Both the position numbers and the translations under genes were made by a program. The notes beneath the pieces were generated by a model. The model did not search any database, was not told the origin of the DNA, and saw nothing but the letters and a program-made list of their open reading frames with translations. A DNA stretch of 63,289 bases from positions 1 through 63,289 of the forward strand of contig DATIZL010000020.1 of assembly GCA_035517115.1 (NCBI GenBank). The letters run 5' to 3'. This document shows, in pieces, positions 8,148-17,592 of the stretch. Position 1 is the first letter of the stretch; the number at the start of each line of letters is the position of its first letter. Source of the DNA: Hyphomicrobium_A sp035517115 (lineage in GTDB: Bacteria > Pseudomonadota > Alphaproteobacteria > Rhizobiales > Hyphomicrobiaceae).

Positions 8148-10580
8148 ATGTTGAGGCGTCAACAGACGAGACCCGCCGCCTTTTTGGCGCTCGCGGCATT
8201 GCTAGCCATGTTTGCGGCCGATGCGGCCCGGGCGCAAGAGCGCTGGCCCCCGTGGCAGAGCTACGGCGAGGCCGAGGATGCCGCCCGCGCGCGCCAGAAG
8301 CGCGCGGCCAAGGCAGGTCAGGCCGAGCTCGACGCCCTGAAGAAGGAGGTCGATCAGCTGCGCCAAGCCGGCAAGTACGCCGAGGCGGCGGTGGCCCAGC
8401 AGCGCCTCGTCAAGCTGACCGAGAGGCGCTACGGCCCCAACGATCCGCAGACGGCGGCGGCACTCACGACGCTTGCCGATCTCTACACCGCGCAAAACAA
8501 GTTTGCCGAGGCCGAGCCCCTGCTCAAACGCGCGATCACCATCCACGAGAAGGCGAAGAAGCCCGACAACAACGAGCTGGCGCAAGCCCTCGACAATCTC
8601 GGCAGCCTCTATGTGAAGCAGGGGCGCACGGCGGATGCCGCGCCGCTTTCAAAGCGCGCGGCCGATCTGCGCGCCGGCGCTCAGGTCGCGGCGAAGCCCA
8701 AGGGGGCCGAAGGGCAGCCGGCGCAAGCAAAGGACGGGAGTGAAAAGCCGGTAGCCGGGCGCGTGTCCGACAAGGAGGAAGCAGCGCCTCCCGCCGCCTC
8801 TGCAGCGCCCGCCGAAGCCCCAACAGCGCAGGCGCCCCCCGAGGCTCCGGCGGAGCCGGCACCCGCCGAGGCTCCGGCTGCCTCCGCGCCGCCCGCCGAC
8901 GCGAGCGGTCAAGGTGCCCCCCCTCCGCAACAGGCTGAGGAACGCGCTCCCGAGCAAGACGTCCTGCCGCAGAATCCGCTGGGCCAGCTGAAGGGAGTGA
9001 TGGCGACGCCCCCGCCGCCGGCTCCACCCCCCATGCCGGCGGCTGCACCGACTGAGGCACCCTCCTCCCCGCCGCCATCCGGCACTATGGGGCCAACGCC
9101 CGCTATTCCCGCCGCACCCCCATCGCCGCCCGTCACCACCATGGCGCCGCCGGTTCTGCCGGAGCCTGCGCCTGCGGGCGCGCCGGCGCCGGCTACAGCG
9201 CCGCAGGCCTCCGCACCGGCGGAGGCCAGCGAGAAGGCTCAGGCGGAAGCCGCCGAGGCGGCGGCCAAGGCGCAAGCCGAAGCCGAGCAGCAGGCCAAGC
9301 GCGCCGAGGAAGAGGCCGCAAAGAGCAAGGAGTCCACGGAACGGGCAATTCAACCCCGCATGAAGGCAACCGCCCGCGCCGCGCCGCCGGCTCCTTCAGC
9401 GCCGCCAGCCGCCGTAACCACGGCGCCACTGCCAGGCGCGGCATCGGAAGCAGCACCTGACATTCTAGCGAAGAAGTCCGGCGGTGGCGGTGCCCCGCCC
9501 GTGCCGGGGGCGTCATCGTCTCCTGCGGCCGCCGCTGCGCCCGAGGAGCAAAAGGATTGGGACGTGGTGCCCGTGTTCTACGGCACCGATCGCGCGGTCG
9601 AGCCCAACGCGCAACGCCTCGTGTTCGGATCGGACCGCGGCCGCCGTCTGCAGCTCGGCCAGGCGCTGGTGACGGTCCCCAAGGTGCACCAAGTCCCACA
9701 GGTCGAGCGGCCGTGGGCGGTGAAAATCCCCTACTTCGACGTGACCATCTACGAGCAAAAGGAGGACCCCAAGCAGCACTTCACCATCAAGGAGATCAAG
9801 GCGCTCACCAAGGAGCAGCTCCTGGCGCTGGTGAAAGCGCGGCTGAAACCGTCGCAGCGGTTCAAGGACCACGCGCTCGTGTTCGTGCACGGCTACAACA
9901 CGTCCTTCGACAACGCGCTCTACCGCACGGCGCAGATCGCCTACGACCTCGAGTTCGATGGCGCCGCCTTCCTCTATAGCTGGCCCTCGGGGGGCGCGGT
10001 GGCGAGCTACACCTACGACCGCGAGAGCGCGCAGGCCTCCGAGCCCTACCTGCGCCAGTTCCTCGAGATGGTGGTCAAGGAGACGGGCGCGAAGTCGGTG
10101 AGCGTCATCGCCCACAGCATGGGCAACCAGCCCTTGATGGACGTGCTGCGCGACATGAAATCGGCCGCGCCCGAAGGCGTCGCCATCAATCAGGTGATCC
10201 TCGCCGCGCCCGACGTCGACGCCGACAACTTCACCAACCTCGCGCAGGCGATCAAAGGCTTCGCCAAGGGCGTGACGCTTTACGCTTCCGGGAACGACCG
10301 CGCCCTGCTCATCTCGCGCAACTTCTGGGGCAACTATCGCGCCGGCGACGTGCCAACCTCCGGCCCGCTGGTGCTCCCAGGCATCGATTCGATCGATGTG
10401 ACGGAAGCGAGCACGGATGCCTTCGCGATCAACCACTCGGGATATGCGGAGAACAACAAGCTCCTGCAGGACATCGGCAAGCTCATCCTCAACGGCCTGC
10501 GCCCGCCCGATTTGCGGCTCTCGAACCTCAAGAAGGTCTCGACCGACCGTGGCGACTACTGGCGCTTCGTGAAGAATTAA
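8148..10580 (+). CDS. Secreted TPR / DUF900 alpha-beta hydrolase
   Basis: The 810-residue product has a signal peptide (about 1-29, ending AARAQE), a tetratricopeptide region (about 50-175, with YAEAAVAQQRLVKL and FAEAEPLLKRAI units), and a long Pro/Ala-rich linker (about 180-470). It ends in a DUF900-type esterase domain (about 475-760) containing VFVHGYNTSF, a strand-nucleophile turn VIAHSMGN (Ser657) and a late Asp and His (LAAPDVDADN; INHSG). It should be an envelope or extracellular lipase/esterase of unknown substrate. ATG 8148 is preferred over ATG 8124 because GTGAGGAC lies at ribosome-binding distance and the leader is then typical. The low-complexity linker may vary in length between strains. 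Confidence 0.85.
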   Translation: MLRRQQTRPAAFLALAALLAMFAADAARAQERWPPWQSYGEAEDAARARQKRAAKAGQAELDALKKEVDQLRQAGKYAEAAVAQQRLVKLTERRYGPNDPQTAAALTTLADLYTAQNKFAEAEPLLKRAITIHEKAKKPDNNELAQALDNLGSLYVKQGRTADAAPLSKRAADLRAGAQVAAKPKGAEGQPAQAKDGSEKPVAGRVSDKEEAAPPAASAAPAEAPTAQAPPEAPAEPAPAEAPAASAPPADASGQGAPPPQQAEERAPEQDVLPQNPLGQLKGVMATPPPPAPPPMPAAAPTEAPSSPPPSGTMGPTPAIPAAPPSPPVTTMAPPVLPEPAPAGAPAPATAPQASAPAEASEKAQAEAAEAAAKAQAEAEQQAKRAEEEAAKSKESTERAIQPRMKATARAAPPAPSAPPAAVTTAPLPGAASEAAPDILAKKSGGGGAPPVPGASSSPAAAAAPEEQKDWDVVPVFYGTDRAVEPNAQRLVFGSDRGRRLQLGQALVTVPKVHQVPQVERPWAVKIPYFDVTIYEQKEDPKQHFTIKEIKALTKEQLLALVKARLKPSQRFKDHALVFVHGYNTSFDNALYRTAQIAYDLEFDGAAFLYSWPSGGAVASYTYDRESAQASEPYLRQFLEMVVKETGAKSVSVIAHSMGNQPLMDVLRDMKSAAPEGVAINQVILAAPDVDADNFTNLAQAIKGFAKGVTLYASGNDRALLISRNFWGNYRAGDVPTSGPLVLPGIDSIDVTEASTDAFAINHSGYAENNKLLQDIGKLILNGLRPPDLRLSNLKKVSTDRGDYWRFVKN

Positions 10581-10696
10581 TACCGGCTTGCCAACCGGAT
10601 AGGCCCCCTGCCGGGGAAGGGAATCCTTTACCCCCGCTTGCGACACTCCCGCGATCGGTCGAAGGACGAGCCCCGGCAACGGGGATCGCGGTAGTT

Positions 10697-11245
10697 GTGT
10701 ACGTGCGTACTCCGCGCAAGTGGATCTCGGCATCGCTGTTTGCCGGCGCCATAGTGGCTGCCGGCGGCATCGTCCTGTGGCGCATTCCGGCCGTGCAGGC
10801 CGAGGACGCCGTCGTCGTCAACGGCCAGGACGCTCCCGATCTCGACAACTACCGCGGCGGCATGGCGGCCTCCAACCCGCGCGTGAAGCCATTCCTCGAG
10901 GCCCACCCCGACCAGTTCGTGGTCTTGTGCGTCGCCGGCTGCAACGGGCCGAAAAGCAAAATCGTTGAGCTGCTGCCGCGGCCGGTGAAGGGGCGCGCGG
11001 CCGAGTTTCAGCCGAGCGCCGCCGGACCCGAGGACAAAGGCAAAGGGAAGGGTCAGTTTGCCGCCGGGGGCAGCGACGACGTCGTCTGTCTCGCCGGGTG
11101 CACCGGCAAGCCCGGCCAAGTGCTGCAGCGCGATCTCGATCTGCCGCCGCCGGTCGCCGCCAAGCCGGTGCAAGAGAAGACCTCGGATGCGGCCCCGCCG
11201 GCAAAGCCCGAGAAGGCGCCTGAGCCGCTCGACATTCATCCTTGA
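10697..11245 (+). CDS. Membrane-anchored or secreted protein with two C-x-A-G-C repeats
   Basis: The 182-residue protein opens with a GTG codon and one N-terminal hydrophobic segment (WISASLFAGAIVAAGGIVLW), acting as signal or anchor. The mature part carries two similar cysteine motifs, LCVAGCNG (about residue 76) and VCLAGCTG (about 129), each roughly preceding a Lys/Gly-rich and then hydrophobic stretch. This suggests an internal duplication and disulfide or metal binding in the periplasm. The tail is Pro/Lys-rich. I cannot name a family. It runs convergently into the YiiX-like gene, with a palindrome between the two. Confidence 0.65.
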   Translation: MYVRTPRKWISASLFAGAIVAAGGIVLWRIPAVQAEDAVVVNGQDAPDLDNYRGGMAASNPRVKPFLEAHPDQFVVLCVAGCNGPKSKIVELLPRPVKGRAAEFQPSAAGPEDKGKGKGQFAAGGSDDVVCLAGCTGKPGQVLQRDLDLPPPVAAKPVQEKTSDAAPPAKPEKAPEPLDIHP

Positions 11246-11248
11246 GCG

Positions 11249-11266
11249 CGCGGCCCTAGGGCCGCG
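11249..11266. terminator. Perfect palindrome between convergent genes
   Basis: An 18-bp perfect palindrome (CGCGGCCC-TAGGGCCGCG) lies between two converging stop codons. It could act as a bidirectional transcription stop, although it lacks a clear T-run. Confidence 0.4.
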
Positions 11267-11292
11267 GACTAGCCGCGCACGCCGCCGTCGCC

Positions 11293-12345
11293 TCAGTCGC
11301 CCGAAAGCTTCTTCACCTCGTCGTAGGACGACACCTTATAGACGAGGCCGTCCTTGATGAAATAGAGCCACTCGAGCTTGTCGCTGGTGGCGAGATCCTC
11401 GGGCGTCACCCACTGCAGGGCCTCATAGTTCTGCTTGCGGAATAGGACCGCCGTCGTCTTCGAGGATTCCGGATCGAGATAGCCCCAGTCGGCCTTATCC
11501 GGAAGCCGGCTCGCCGCCTCCGGCTCGAACACGACGTCGTTGATGGTGGAGGGCGGAAGCTGGCCCGCCTTGATGTACTCGAGCACGGCTTCCACGAACC
11601 CGATCTGCACCAGCCCCGAGCAGATGAACTCGTTGGGCGGGGTTCCCTCCTGCTCGCGAAAACGGTGGCGCGCTTGCTGCTCGCCCTGCACGCTCTGCTG
11701 CACGCCGAACCACAAATTGCGCACGATGTGCACTATGGCCCAGTAATTGTAGGAGGACTTGATCTTGTCGAGCAGCAGCCCGCGCACGCGCGCCTGCTTG
11801 GTCTCGTCGAACCAGTCCTTCTTGAAGCGCTTGATGGCGAGGAAGGCGCTCTTGTCCGCGATGTAGTCGCGCAAGTTCGTCAGATCGACGCCTTTGGTGC
11901 CGGACTCGATGACGAAGGTGTTGCTGTAGCCGGACTCGAACTGCGGGCCGGTGAAGATCATGGCGGCATGCGAGAACCGCGAATGCGTTGCCCAGCGGAT
12001 CGCCCAGGACGCGAAGTCCCAGTTGCGCCGCGTCAGCACCACGTCCGCGCGCTCCAGATAATTCCCGGCGAGGAAGTCCTCGACCGGCATGGGCCACACC
12101 TCGGGTATCACGTCGGGGGGCAGAGGCGGCTGCGCGGCGGCAGGGGCCGGCGCGGGAGCCGGGGCTGGTGCGGGAGCAGCCGGAGCCGGAACTTGCGCTG
12201 CCGCGGGCGATGGGGCCGCTGGAGGTTTCGTCGCAGCGGGTGCCGGGGGCGTGGTGGGTGCGGCCGGATTGGCGGCAAGCACGGTGCCGGCTACCGCGGC
12301 CAGCACCACAACGCTCAAGCTCGCGGCGACGAGTTTGCGGTTCAT
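11293..12345 (-). CDS. YiiX/YebB-type permuted papain-fold (NlpC/P60-like) exported protein
   Basis: The 350-residue protein has a signal peptide (MNRKLVAASLSVVVLAAVAG), then an Ala/Pro-rich spacer of about 60 residues, then a globular domain. This domain has the circularly permuted papain order: a His in HSRFSHAAMIF (about 126-131) ahead of the Cys in EFICSGLVQIG (about 239). That order fits the YiiX/YaeF clan, whose members cleave amide or ester bonds in the envelope. ATG 12345 is chosen because the leader starts there. The much longer open frame extending to 13686 is only the antisense shadow of hisZ. Substrate is unknown. Confidence 0.82.
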   Translation of the reverse strand: MNRKLVAASLSVVVLAAVAGTVLAANPAAPTTPPAPAATKPPAAPSPAAAQVPAPAAPAPAPAPAPAPAAAQPPLPPDVIPEVWPMPVEDFLAGNYLERADVVLTRRNWDFASWAIRWATHSRFSHAAMIFTGPQFESGYSNTFVIESGTKGVDLTNLRDYIADKSAFLAIKRFKKDWFDETKQARVRGLLLDKIKSSYNYWAIVHIVRNLWFGVQQSVQGEQQARHRFREQEGTPPNEFICSGLVQIGFVEAVLEYIKAGQLPPSTINDVVFEPEAASRLPDKADWGYLDPESSKTTAVLFRKQNYEALQWVTPEDLATSDKLEWLYFIKDGLVYKVSSYDEVKKLSGD

Positions 12346-12540
12346 GATCGGCCCCCCAAGGAATGCCAGAATTAACTGTGACGCCTGCAAGGTCGAGCGC
12401 GTCTTCCACCATACTTTCTTAGCGTGACTAAGGCATCGGGCGCCGCAGTCAAATGCGTAAGGCGTTTTCGGGCGGTGCAGCGCCGCAACGGTCTTGCAGG
12501 ATCGCCATAGCTGTTCCAAAAGGCGTGCCTTAACCGTGAG

Positions 12541-13725
12541 ATGACGACCATGTCTCCCCCGCCACCGGCAAACTTCGAGGCCCTCGCCGACCAGGCGCGC
12601 ACGCTGCTTGCCGTGTTCATTGCGGGCGGGCACGAGGCGGTCTCCCCGCCCATCATCCAGCCGGCTGGCGTGTTCCTCGACGTGCTGGGCGAGGCGCTGC
12701 GCGGGCGCACCTACGTCTTCTCCGACCTCAACGGCGAGGAATTGTGCCTGCGCCCGGACCTCACGGTGCCGACCTGCCGCCTCTACCTCGAGCGCCATCC
12801 GCAGGCCGATGCGACCGCGCACTACTGCTACAACGGCCCGGCGTTCCGCTTCCAGCCCGCGGGCGCCGACGCTGCGCACCCGCGCGAGTTCCGCCAAGCC
12901 GGCATCGAGGCTTTCGGCGGGACTGACCGGGAAGATGCCGACGCGCGCACGCTGATGCTCGTGCTCACGGCGCTGCGGAAGGCCGGGCTGCGCAGCTGCA
13001 AGCTGCGCATGGGCGATCTGGGTCTGTTTGCGGCGCTGCTCGAAGCCGCCGAGATGCCGGAGCGCTGGCGCCGGCGTCTGCGTCATCAGTACTGGCGCCC
13101 GGACGCCTTCCGCGCGGAGTTGCGGCGTCTGACCACCAACCCTGCGCGCTCGTCCGCGAATTTGCCGCGCGCGCTCATCGAGGCGCTCGACCCCGAGGAT
13201 CCCGTCCGTGCCGAGAGCCTCGTCGCCGAGGAGCTCGACAAGGGCGGCATCGAGCTGTTCGGGGTACGCTCGCTCACCGAGATCACCGACGGCATGCTGG
13301 GGCTCGCGGCCGACGCCAAGGCGAAACCGCTGAAACAAGCGACGGCGGCCACGATCGAAGGCTATCTCGAGGTCAAGGCCTACGCGGATCAGGCGCCCGC
13401 TCGGCTGCGCGCGCTGACCGAGAAGCCGCAGGGGAGGTTCGCGGCCGCCATCGCGGCATTCGAGCGCCGCGGCGCGCTTCTCGAGGACGGCGGCGTCGAC
13501 TTGTCGGAGGTGCCGTTCTCGGGCGAGTTCGGGCGCAACGTCGCCTATTACAGCGGCTTCGTGTTCGAGGTGCTGGCGCTTTCGCTCAGCGCCGCGAGCC
13601 CGGTTGCCGGCGGCGGCCGCTACGACGGGCTCTTGCGCGCGGTGGGCGCGCCGCACGACGTGCCCGCGGTCGGCGGCGCCATCCACACCGAGCGGTTGCT
13701 GGCGGTCATCGGAGGCAACGCATGA
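12541..13725 (+). CDS. hisZ: ATP phosphoribosyltransferase regulatory subunit HisZ
   Basis: The 394-residue protein is a class II aminoacyl-tRNA-synthetase paralogue related to HisS but lacking an anticodon-binding domain. It carries motif 2-like sequence (YCYNGPAFRFQPAG) and the HisS/HisZ segment AGGGRYDGLL near the C-terminus. HisZ forms a hetero-octamer with short-form HisG and is needed for the first step of histidine synthesis and for feedback control. The neighbour overlapping by 4 bp (ATGA) is short-form hisG, which matches the biochemical need for HisZ. The ATG at 12541 was kept; a second ATG at 12550 is also possible. Confidence 0.94.
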   Translation: MTTMSPPPPANFEALADQARTLLAVFIAGGHEAVSPPIIQPAGVFLDVLGEALRGRTYVFSDLNGEELCLRPDLTVPTCRLYLERHPQADATAHYCYNGPAFRFQPAGADAAHPREFRQAGIEAFGGTDREDADARTLMLVLTALRKAGLRSCKLRMGDLGLFAALLEAAEMPERWRRRLRHQYWRPDAFRAELRRLTTNPARSSANLPRALIEALDPEDPVRAESLVAEELDKGGIELFGVRSLTEITDGMLGLAADAKAKPLKQATAATIEGYLEVKAYADQAPARLRALTEKPQGRFAAAIAAFERRGALLEDGGVDLSEVPFSGEFGRNVAYYSGFVFEVLALSLSAASPVAGGGRYDGLLRAVGAPHDVPAVGGAIHTERLLAVIGGNA

Positions 13726-14432
13726 GCGCGCTCGTCTTTGCCGTACCCTCCAAGGGCCGGCTCATGGAGCAGACGGCCGAGTTTCTCGCGAGCGCCGGCC
13801 TAAAGCTGCGCAAGGTCGGTCACGACCGCGGCTATCGCGGCGAGATCGAGGATTTCGCCGGCGTCGAGGTCGCCTTCGTGTCGGCGTCGGAAATCGTCGC
13901 CGAGCTCAACCGCGGGCACGCGCACCTGGGCGTCACCGGCGAGGACCTCGTGCGCGAGAACATCGCCAACGCGGCCGCGCGGGTGACCTTTCTAAAGCCG
14001 CTAGGATTCGGCCGCGCCGACGTCATCGTGGCGGTGCCGAAGTGCTGGATCGACGTCAGCGAGGTGGCCGATATCGCGAGTGCCGCCGTGGCGTTCCGGC
14101 GCGTGCATGGGCGCCCCATTCGCGTGGCCACCAAGTACGTGAACATCACGCGCCGCTTCTTCTCCGCGCGCGGCCTCGCTGACTATCGGATCGTCGAGAG
14201 CCTGGGGGCCACCGAGGGCACGCCGGCGGCCGGCACCGCCGATATCATCGTCGACATCACGACGACGGGGGCCACGCTCGCCGCGAACGGCCTCAAGGTG
14301 CTGGAGGACGGCATCATCCTGCGCTCGGAAGCGAACCTCGTGGCCTCCAAGACCGCGGCGTGGCCCGATGAGACGAAAAAGACGTGCGAGCGGCTGCTCG
14401 CACGTCTTGGTGTCTCTGCGCCTGGGGCTTGA
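13722..14432 (+). CDS. hisG: ATP phosphoribosyltransferase catalytic subunit HisG (short form)
   Basis: The 236-residue protein lacks the C-terminal regulatory domain of long HisG and matches the short form that depends on HisZ. It condenses ATP with PRPP to give N1-(5-phosphoribosyl)-ATP, the committed step of histidine synthesis. The HisG signature is present around residues 155-180 (GTADIIVDITTTGATLAANG, the PRPP-binding region), as is the N-terminal VPSKGRLMEQT. Translation is probably coupled to hisZ through the ATGA overlap at 13722-13725. Confidence 0.95.
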   Translation: MSALVFAVPSKGRLMEQTAEFLASAGLKLRKVGHDRGYRGEIEDFAGVEVAFVSASEIVAELNRGHAHLGVTGEDLVRENIANAAARVTFLKPLGFGRADVIVAVPKCWIDVSEVADIASAAVAFRRVHGRPIRVATKYVNITRRFFSARGLADYRIVESLGATEGTPAAGTADIIVDITTTGATLAANGLKVLEDGIILRSEANLVASKTAAWPDETKKTCERLLARLGVSAPGA

Positions 14433-14436
14433 GCGC

Positions 14437-15483
14437 CTAGGGCTTGACGAAGGCGTCGACGCGCATGCCCGGCTTGAGCAAGCTCTCGCGGTCGTTGAGA
14501 TCGATCGTCATCTCGAGCACCTCGATGTCGGAGGGCCGGCGCGGACCGCGCGAGGTGATGCGCGGAGTGGCCATGGACGGCGCCAGCGCCGTCACCGTGC
14601 CTTCGAAGTCCTTGTTGGGGTAGTTGATCGAGCGCACGAACGCCTTCTGCCCCACGCGCAGCTTGGCCACGTCGCCATCATCGACCTCGGCCTTGACGCG
14701 CACGACCGACATGTCGCCGAGCACGGCCAGCACCTGATCGGGTGAGGGCTGCACGATCTCGCCCTTCTTGGCGTTGACCTCGAGCAGGGTGCCAGCGTGC
14801 GGCGCGCGGATGCGTGTCTTGTCGAGAAGCGTGCCCGCGAGCGCCACGTTGGCACGCGCCGCGGTCAACGCCGACTCGAAGCGGTTGGGGGTCGGGAGAT
14901 TGGACTTGGCCTGCGCCTGCGCATAGGCGAGACGCTCGCGCTCGACGCGTTCCTGCGCCTTGGCGAGCCGCTTGCGCGCGTCCGCGAGCTGCTGATCGGT
15001 CACCTCGCCCCTGCGCTTGCCGGCGAGCGCGGCGTCGAGCTCGAAGCGGGCACCCGTCACCTCGCGCTCGGACGAATAGACGCCGTCCTCGCCCTTGGTC
15101 ACGTCCTCGCGGCCGGCGGTCGCCGGCTGCGCATCGCGCTCGCGGCGGCTCAGGCCCTCTTGCGCTTCCGCCGAGGCAAGACGTGCGCGCGCCTCCTCGT
15201 CGTCGAGGCGCACCAGAAGCTCGCCCTCCTCCACCGTGTCGTTGACCTTGACCGGCACATCGGCGACCTGGCCGAGGATGGCCGCGCCGAGGCGGAACTC
15301 GCCGGAGCCGGGCTCCACGCGGCCCGGCGCCGCCACGGCCCACGGCAGGTCGCTCTTGGCGGTCGACGCCGTGGTGGTCGACGTGGCGGTGGTGCTGCCG
15401 CTGCCGTAAATCCCCTCGCTCAGCATGTAGCCGCCGAGAGCCGCCGCGACGAGAGCGACGATGATTGCGATGGTTCTAAGCAT
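14437..15483 (-). CDS. HlyD/DevB-type membrane fusion protein of an ABC exporter
   Basis: The 348-residue protein has an N-terminal membrane anchor (about 5-22) and a lipoyl half-domain (APGRVEPGSGEFRLGA, GQVADVPVKVNDTVEEGELL). Next come a long helical hairpin (about 105-210) and the return half (KTRIRAPHAGTLLEVNAKKG), then a beta-barrel. This is the periplasmic adaptor linking an inner-membrane ABC pump to an outer-membrane channel. It is the last gene of a permease-ATPase-adaptor operon and overlaps the ATPase gene by 8 bp. Substrate is unknown; DevBCA relatives export glycolipids or other hydrophobic molecules. No TolC-like gene lies next to it. Confidence 0.88.
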   Translation of the reverse strand: MLRTIAIIVALVAAALGGYMLSEGIYGSGSTTATSTTTASTAKSDLPWAVAAPGRVEPGSGEFRLGAAILGQVADVPVKVNDTVEEGELLVRLDDEEARARLASAEAQEGLSRRERDAQPATAGREDVTKGEDGVYSSEREVTGARFELDAALAGKRRGEVTDQQLADARKRLAKAQERVERERLAYAQAQAKSNLPTPNRFESALTAARANVALAGTLLDKTRIRAPHAGTLLEVNAKKGEIVQPSPDQVLAVLGDMSVVRVKAEVDDGDVAKLRVGQKAFVRSINYPNKDFEGTVTALAPSMATPRITSRGPRRPSDIEVLEMTIDLNDRESLLKPGMRVDAFVKP

Positions 15484-16339
15484 GGCGTCTTATCCTAAAG
15501 CGGCCGCGAAGGGACTTATCGCTGCCGGTGGGTTGAAGGGTTGGAGGTTCGGAGGTGACCGCCGCCGGGGCGACGGGTTGCGGCTCGTGATGATGCTCCT
15601 CGTCGTGCACCGCGGGCGGCTTGCCGTCCCTTTTCGGGCGCTCCTCGCTTGAGATGACGCCGTCCTCGATGCGGATGATGCGGTCGGCGTAGGGGATCGT
15701 GCGATGATCGTGGGTGACCGCGAGCACCGCGCGGTTGGGATCCTTGGCGACCTCCGACAAAAGCGCCATCACCGCGCGCCCGTTCTCCGCGTCGAGCGCG
15801 GCCGTCGGCTCGTCCGCGAGGATGACGCTGGGGCGCCCGGCGAGCGCGCGCGCGATCGCGGTACGCTGCTTCTCGCCGCCGCTGAGCTTCGACGGGAAGG
15901 CGTTGGCGCGGTGCGCGAGGCCGACGGCGGTTAGCGCCGCCACCGCATGCTTGGGCGGGTCGACGACGGGGGCGGCGCGCACGTCGAGCGCGAGCATCAC
16001 GTTCTCGCTCGCCGTCATGGTGGGGAACAGGTTGTAGCCCTGGAACACGAAGCCCACGTGCCGCCGCCGGATCTTGGCGAGGCCTTCCGCATCGAGACCC
16101 GCGGTCGAGTTGCCGGCCACGACGAGCTCGCCCTCGGTCGGCGACAGGATGCAGCCGAGGATCGACAGCAGCGTGGTCTTGCCGCTGCCCGAGGGTCCCA
16201 TGAGCAGCGTCAACTCGCCCGCGTAGAGCTTGAGGTTGACGCCCTTCAAGGGCTTCACCTGGTAGGGCCCCGCGCCGAACACCTTGACGATGTTCTTCGC
16301 CTCGAGAAGCGTCTTGCGGTTTGGCTCTCGCTCTTTCAT
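15476..16339 (-). CDS. ABC exporter ATPase (DevA/LolD-like)
   Basis: The 287-residue nucleotide-binding protein has Walker A GPSGSGKTT (48-56), a Q-loop (VFQGYNL), the signature LSGGEKQR, Walker B VILADEPT and the H-loop AVTHDHR. A Pro-rich tail of about 50 residues follows. It resembles the MacB/LolD/DevA class, whose partner permeases have FtsX-like domains. It overlaps the permease gene by 4 bp (ATGA at 16336-16339) and the adaptor gene by 8 bp, so the three are translated as one coupled unit. Confidence 0.92.
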   Translation of the reverse strand: MKEREPNRKTLLEAKNIVKVFGAGPYQVKPLKGVNLKLYAGELTLLMGPSGSGKTTLLSILGCILSPTEGELVVAGNSTAGLDAEGLAKIRRRHVGFVFQGYNLFPTMTASENVMLALDVRAAPVVDPPKHAVAALTAVGLAHRANAFPSKLSGGEKQRTAIARALAGRPSVILADEPTAALDAENGRAVMALLSEVAKDPNRAVLAVTHDHRTIPYADRIIRIEDGVISSEERPKRDGKPPAVHDEEHHHEPQPVAPAAVTSEPPTLQPTGSDKSLRGRFRIRRHA

Positions 16340-17538
16340 CGGCTGAAGACTCCTGCAGGATCGATGCGCGTCACCTTAAAGATCGCGCTTATCGCGGCGA
16401 TGATGCACATGCCAAGCGTCAGCAAGAACAGAAGCAAGGCGAGGCCCGGTGTCATGATGATGAGGAGCGTGGTGTCCTTCGTCGCCTGGATGATGATCAA
16501 GCTCAACGCCAGGCCGATGCCGTAGCCGATGAAGGCGCTCATGATCGCCTGGATCAGGATCACCTTGTGAATGTAGCCGGCAGAGGCGCCGAGCGCGCGC
16601 AAGGTCGCGAACTCGTTCAAGTGGTCCTTGGTGCTCGAGTAGAGCGTTTGCGCGACGATGACGACGCCGACGATCATGCCGAGCGCGGCGCCGGCGATGA
16701 GGGCCGAGCCGGCGCCCGTCTGGAACAGCCAGTAGTCGACGCTGCGGTTGCGGAACTCGCGCTGGGTGAGGATCTCGCGGTCCTTGAGGCGGTCGTTGAG
16801 ATCGGCGCGAACCGATTCCAGCTTGGCGTCGGGAGACAGCCGCACGAGCGTGTAGCTCGCCTGCGTATTGGCGGCATCCAGCAGCTGCCGCGCCCGCTGC
16901 AGCGAGGTGAACACGTAGGGCAGCGTAGTGAACGAGCGGATTCCGTGCGTGACGGCGCCGACGCGGACGCGCGTGTTGTTGATCTCGGCGATGTCGCCCA
17001 GCTTCTCGATGCCGAGGTCGGCGAAATACGTGTCATCGGCGGCGACCGCGAACGGCTCGGCGAGCTGGCCGATGCTGCCCTGCCTGATGTTCCACGGCTT
17101 CAAGCTGCCGTTCTGCTGGTCGGACCCGATGAGCAGCACCGCGGTGGTGCCGCCCTTGGGCTTCTTCCAGCCGGCAAAGCCGACGACGAGATCCTCTGCG
17201 CTCTTGATGCCGGGTGTCGACAAGGCAGCATACTTCTCGTGCCCGATCAGAAACGAGGGATCGTCGAAGCTCTTGGTGCCGAACGGCACGATCCAAAGAT
17301 CGCCCTTCGAGTTGTCGAGCATGGCGGCAATCATGGTCTCGGAGCCGATGTAGAGACCGCACTGCACCGCGACGAGCACGACCGAGAACACGATGCCGGT
17401 GAGCGTGACGACCAGGCTCAGCCGATCATGGAAGAGGTTGCGGTAGGCGAGCTTGCCCGCCATCCGCACGATCTTCGGCTTGCCCTGGGCCGCTTCAGCC
17501 GCCAACAGGGCACTGGGGTCTGCAGGCTGTGCCTCCAT
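16336..17538 (-). CDS. ABC exporter permease, FtsX/DevC type
   Basis: The 400-residue protein has one N-terminal transmembrane helix (about 40-62), a large periplasmic domain (about 65-270) and three C-terminal helices (about 275-390). This is the MacB/FtsX-type layout of mechanotransmission exporters. The FtsX-type coupling segment NEFATLRALGASAGYIHKVI sits between helices 2 and 3. It is the first gene of the permease-ATPase-adaptor operon transcribed leftward. The group most likely exports a lipid-like or hydrophobic compound, inferred from DevC homologues only. Confidence 0.9.
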   Translation of the reverse strand: MEAQPADPSALLAAEAAQGKPKIVRMAGKLAYRNLFHDRLSLVVTLTGIVFSVVLVAVQCGLYIGSETMIAAMLDNSKGDLWIVPFGTKSFDDPSFLIGHEKYAALSTPGIKSAEDLVVGFAGWKKPKGGTTAVLLIGSDQQNGSLKPWNIRQGSIGQLAEPFAVAADDTYFADLGIEKLGDIAEINNTRVRVGAVTHGIRSFTTLPYVFTSLQRARQLLDAANTQASYTLVRLSPDAKLESVRADLNDRLKDREILTQREFRNRSVDYWLFQTGAGSALIAGAALGMIVGVVIVAQTLYSSTKDHLNEFATLRALGASAGYIHKVILIQAIMSAFIGYGIGLALSLIIIQATKDTTLLIIMTPGLALLLFLLTLGMCIIAAISAIFKVTRIDPAGVFSR

Positions 17539-17592
17539 CGCTTGTTCCTCGATCCCTTCGGAGCTCTGGCTTCAACAGTGTCGTGTCGCAGC

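Noticed and set aside
12346..13686. Long minus-strand open frame continuing upstream of the YiiX-like gene
   Set aside because: It is antisense to hisZ, with Arg/Ala/Gly-biased translation and no family pattern; the real minus-strand gene begins with a signal peptide at 12345.
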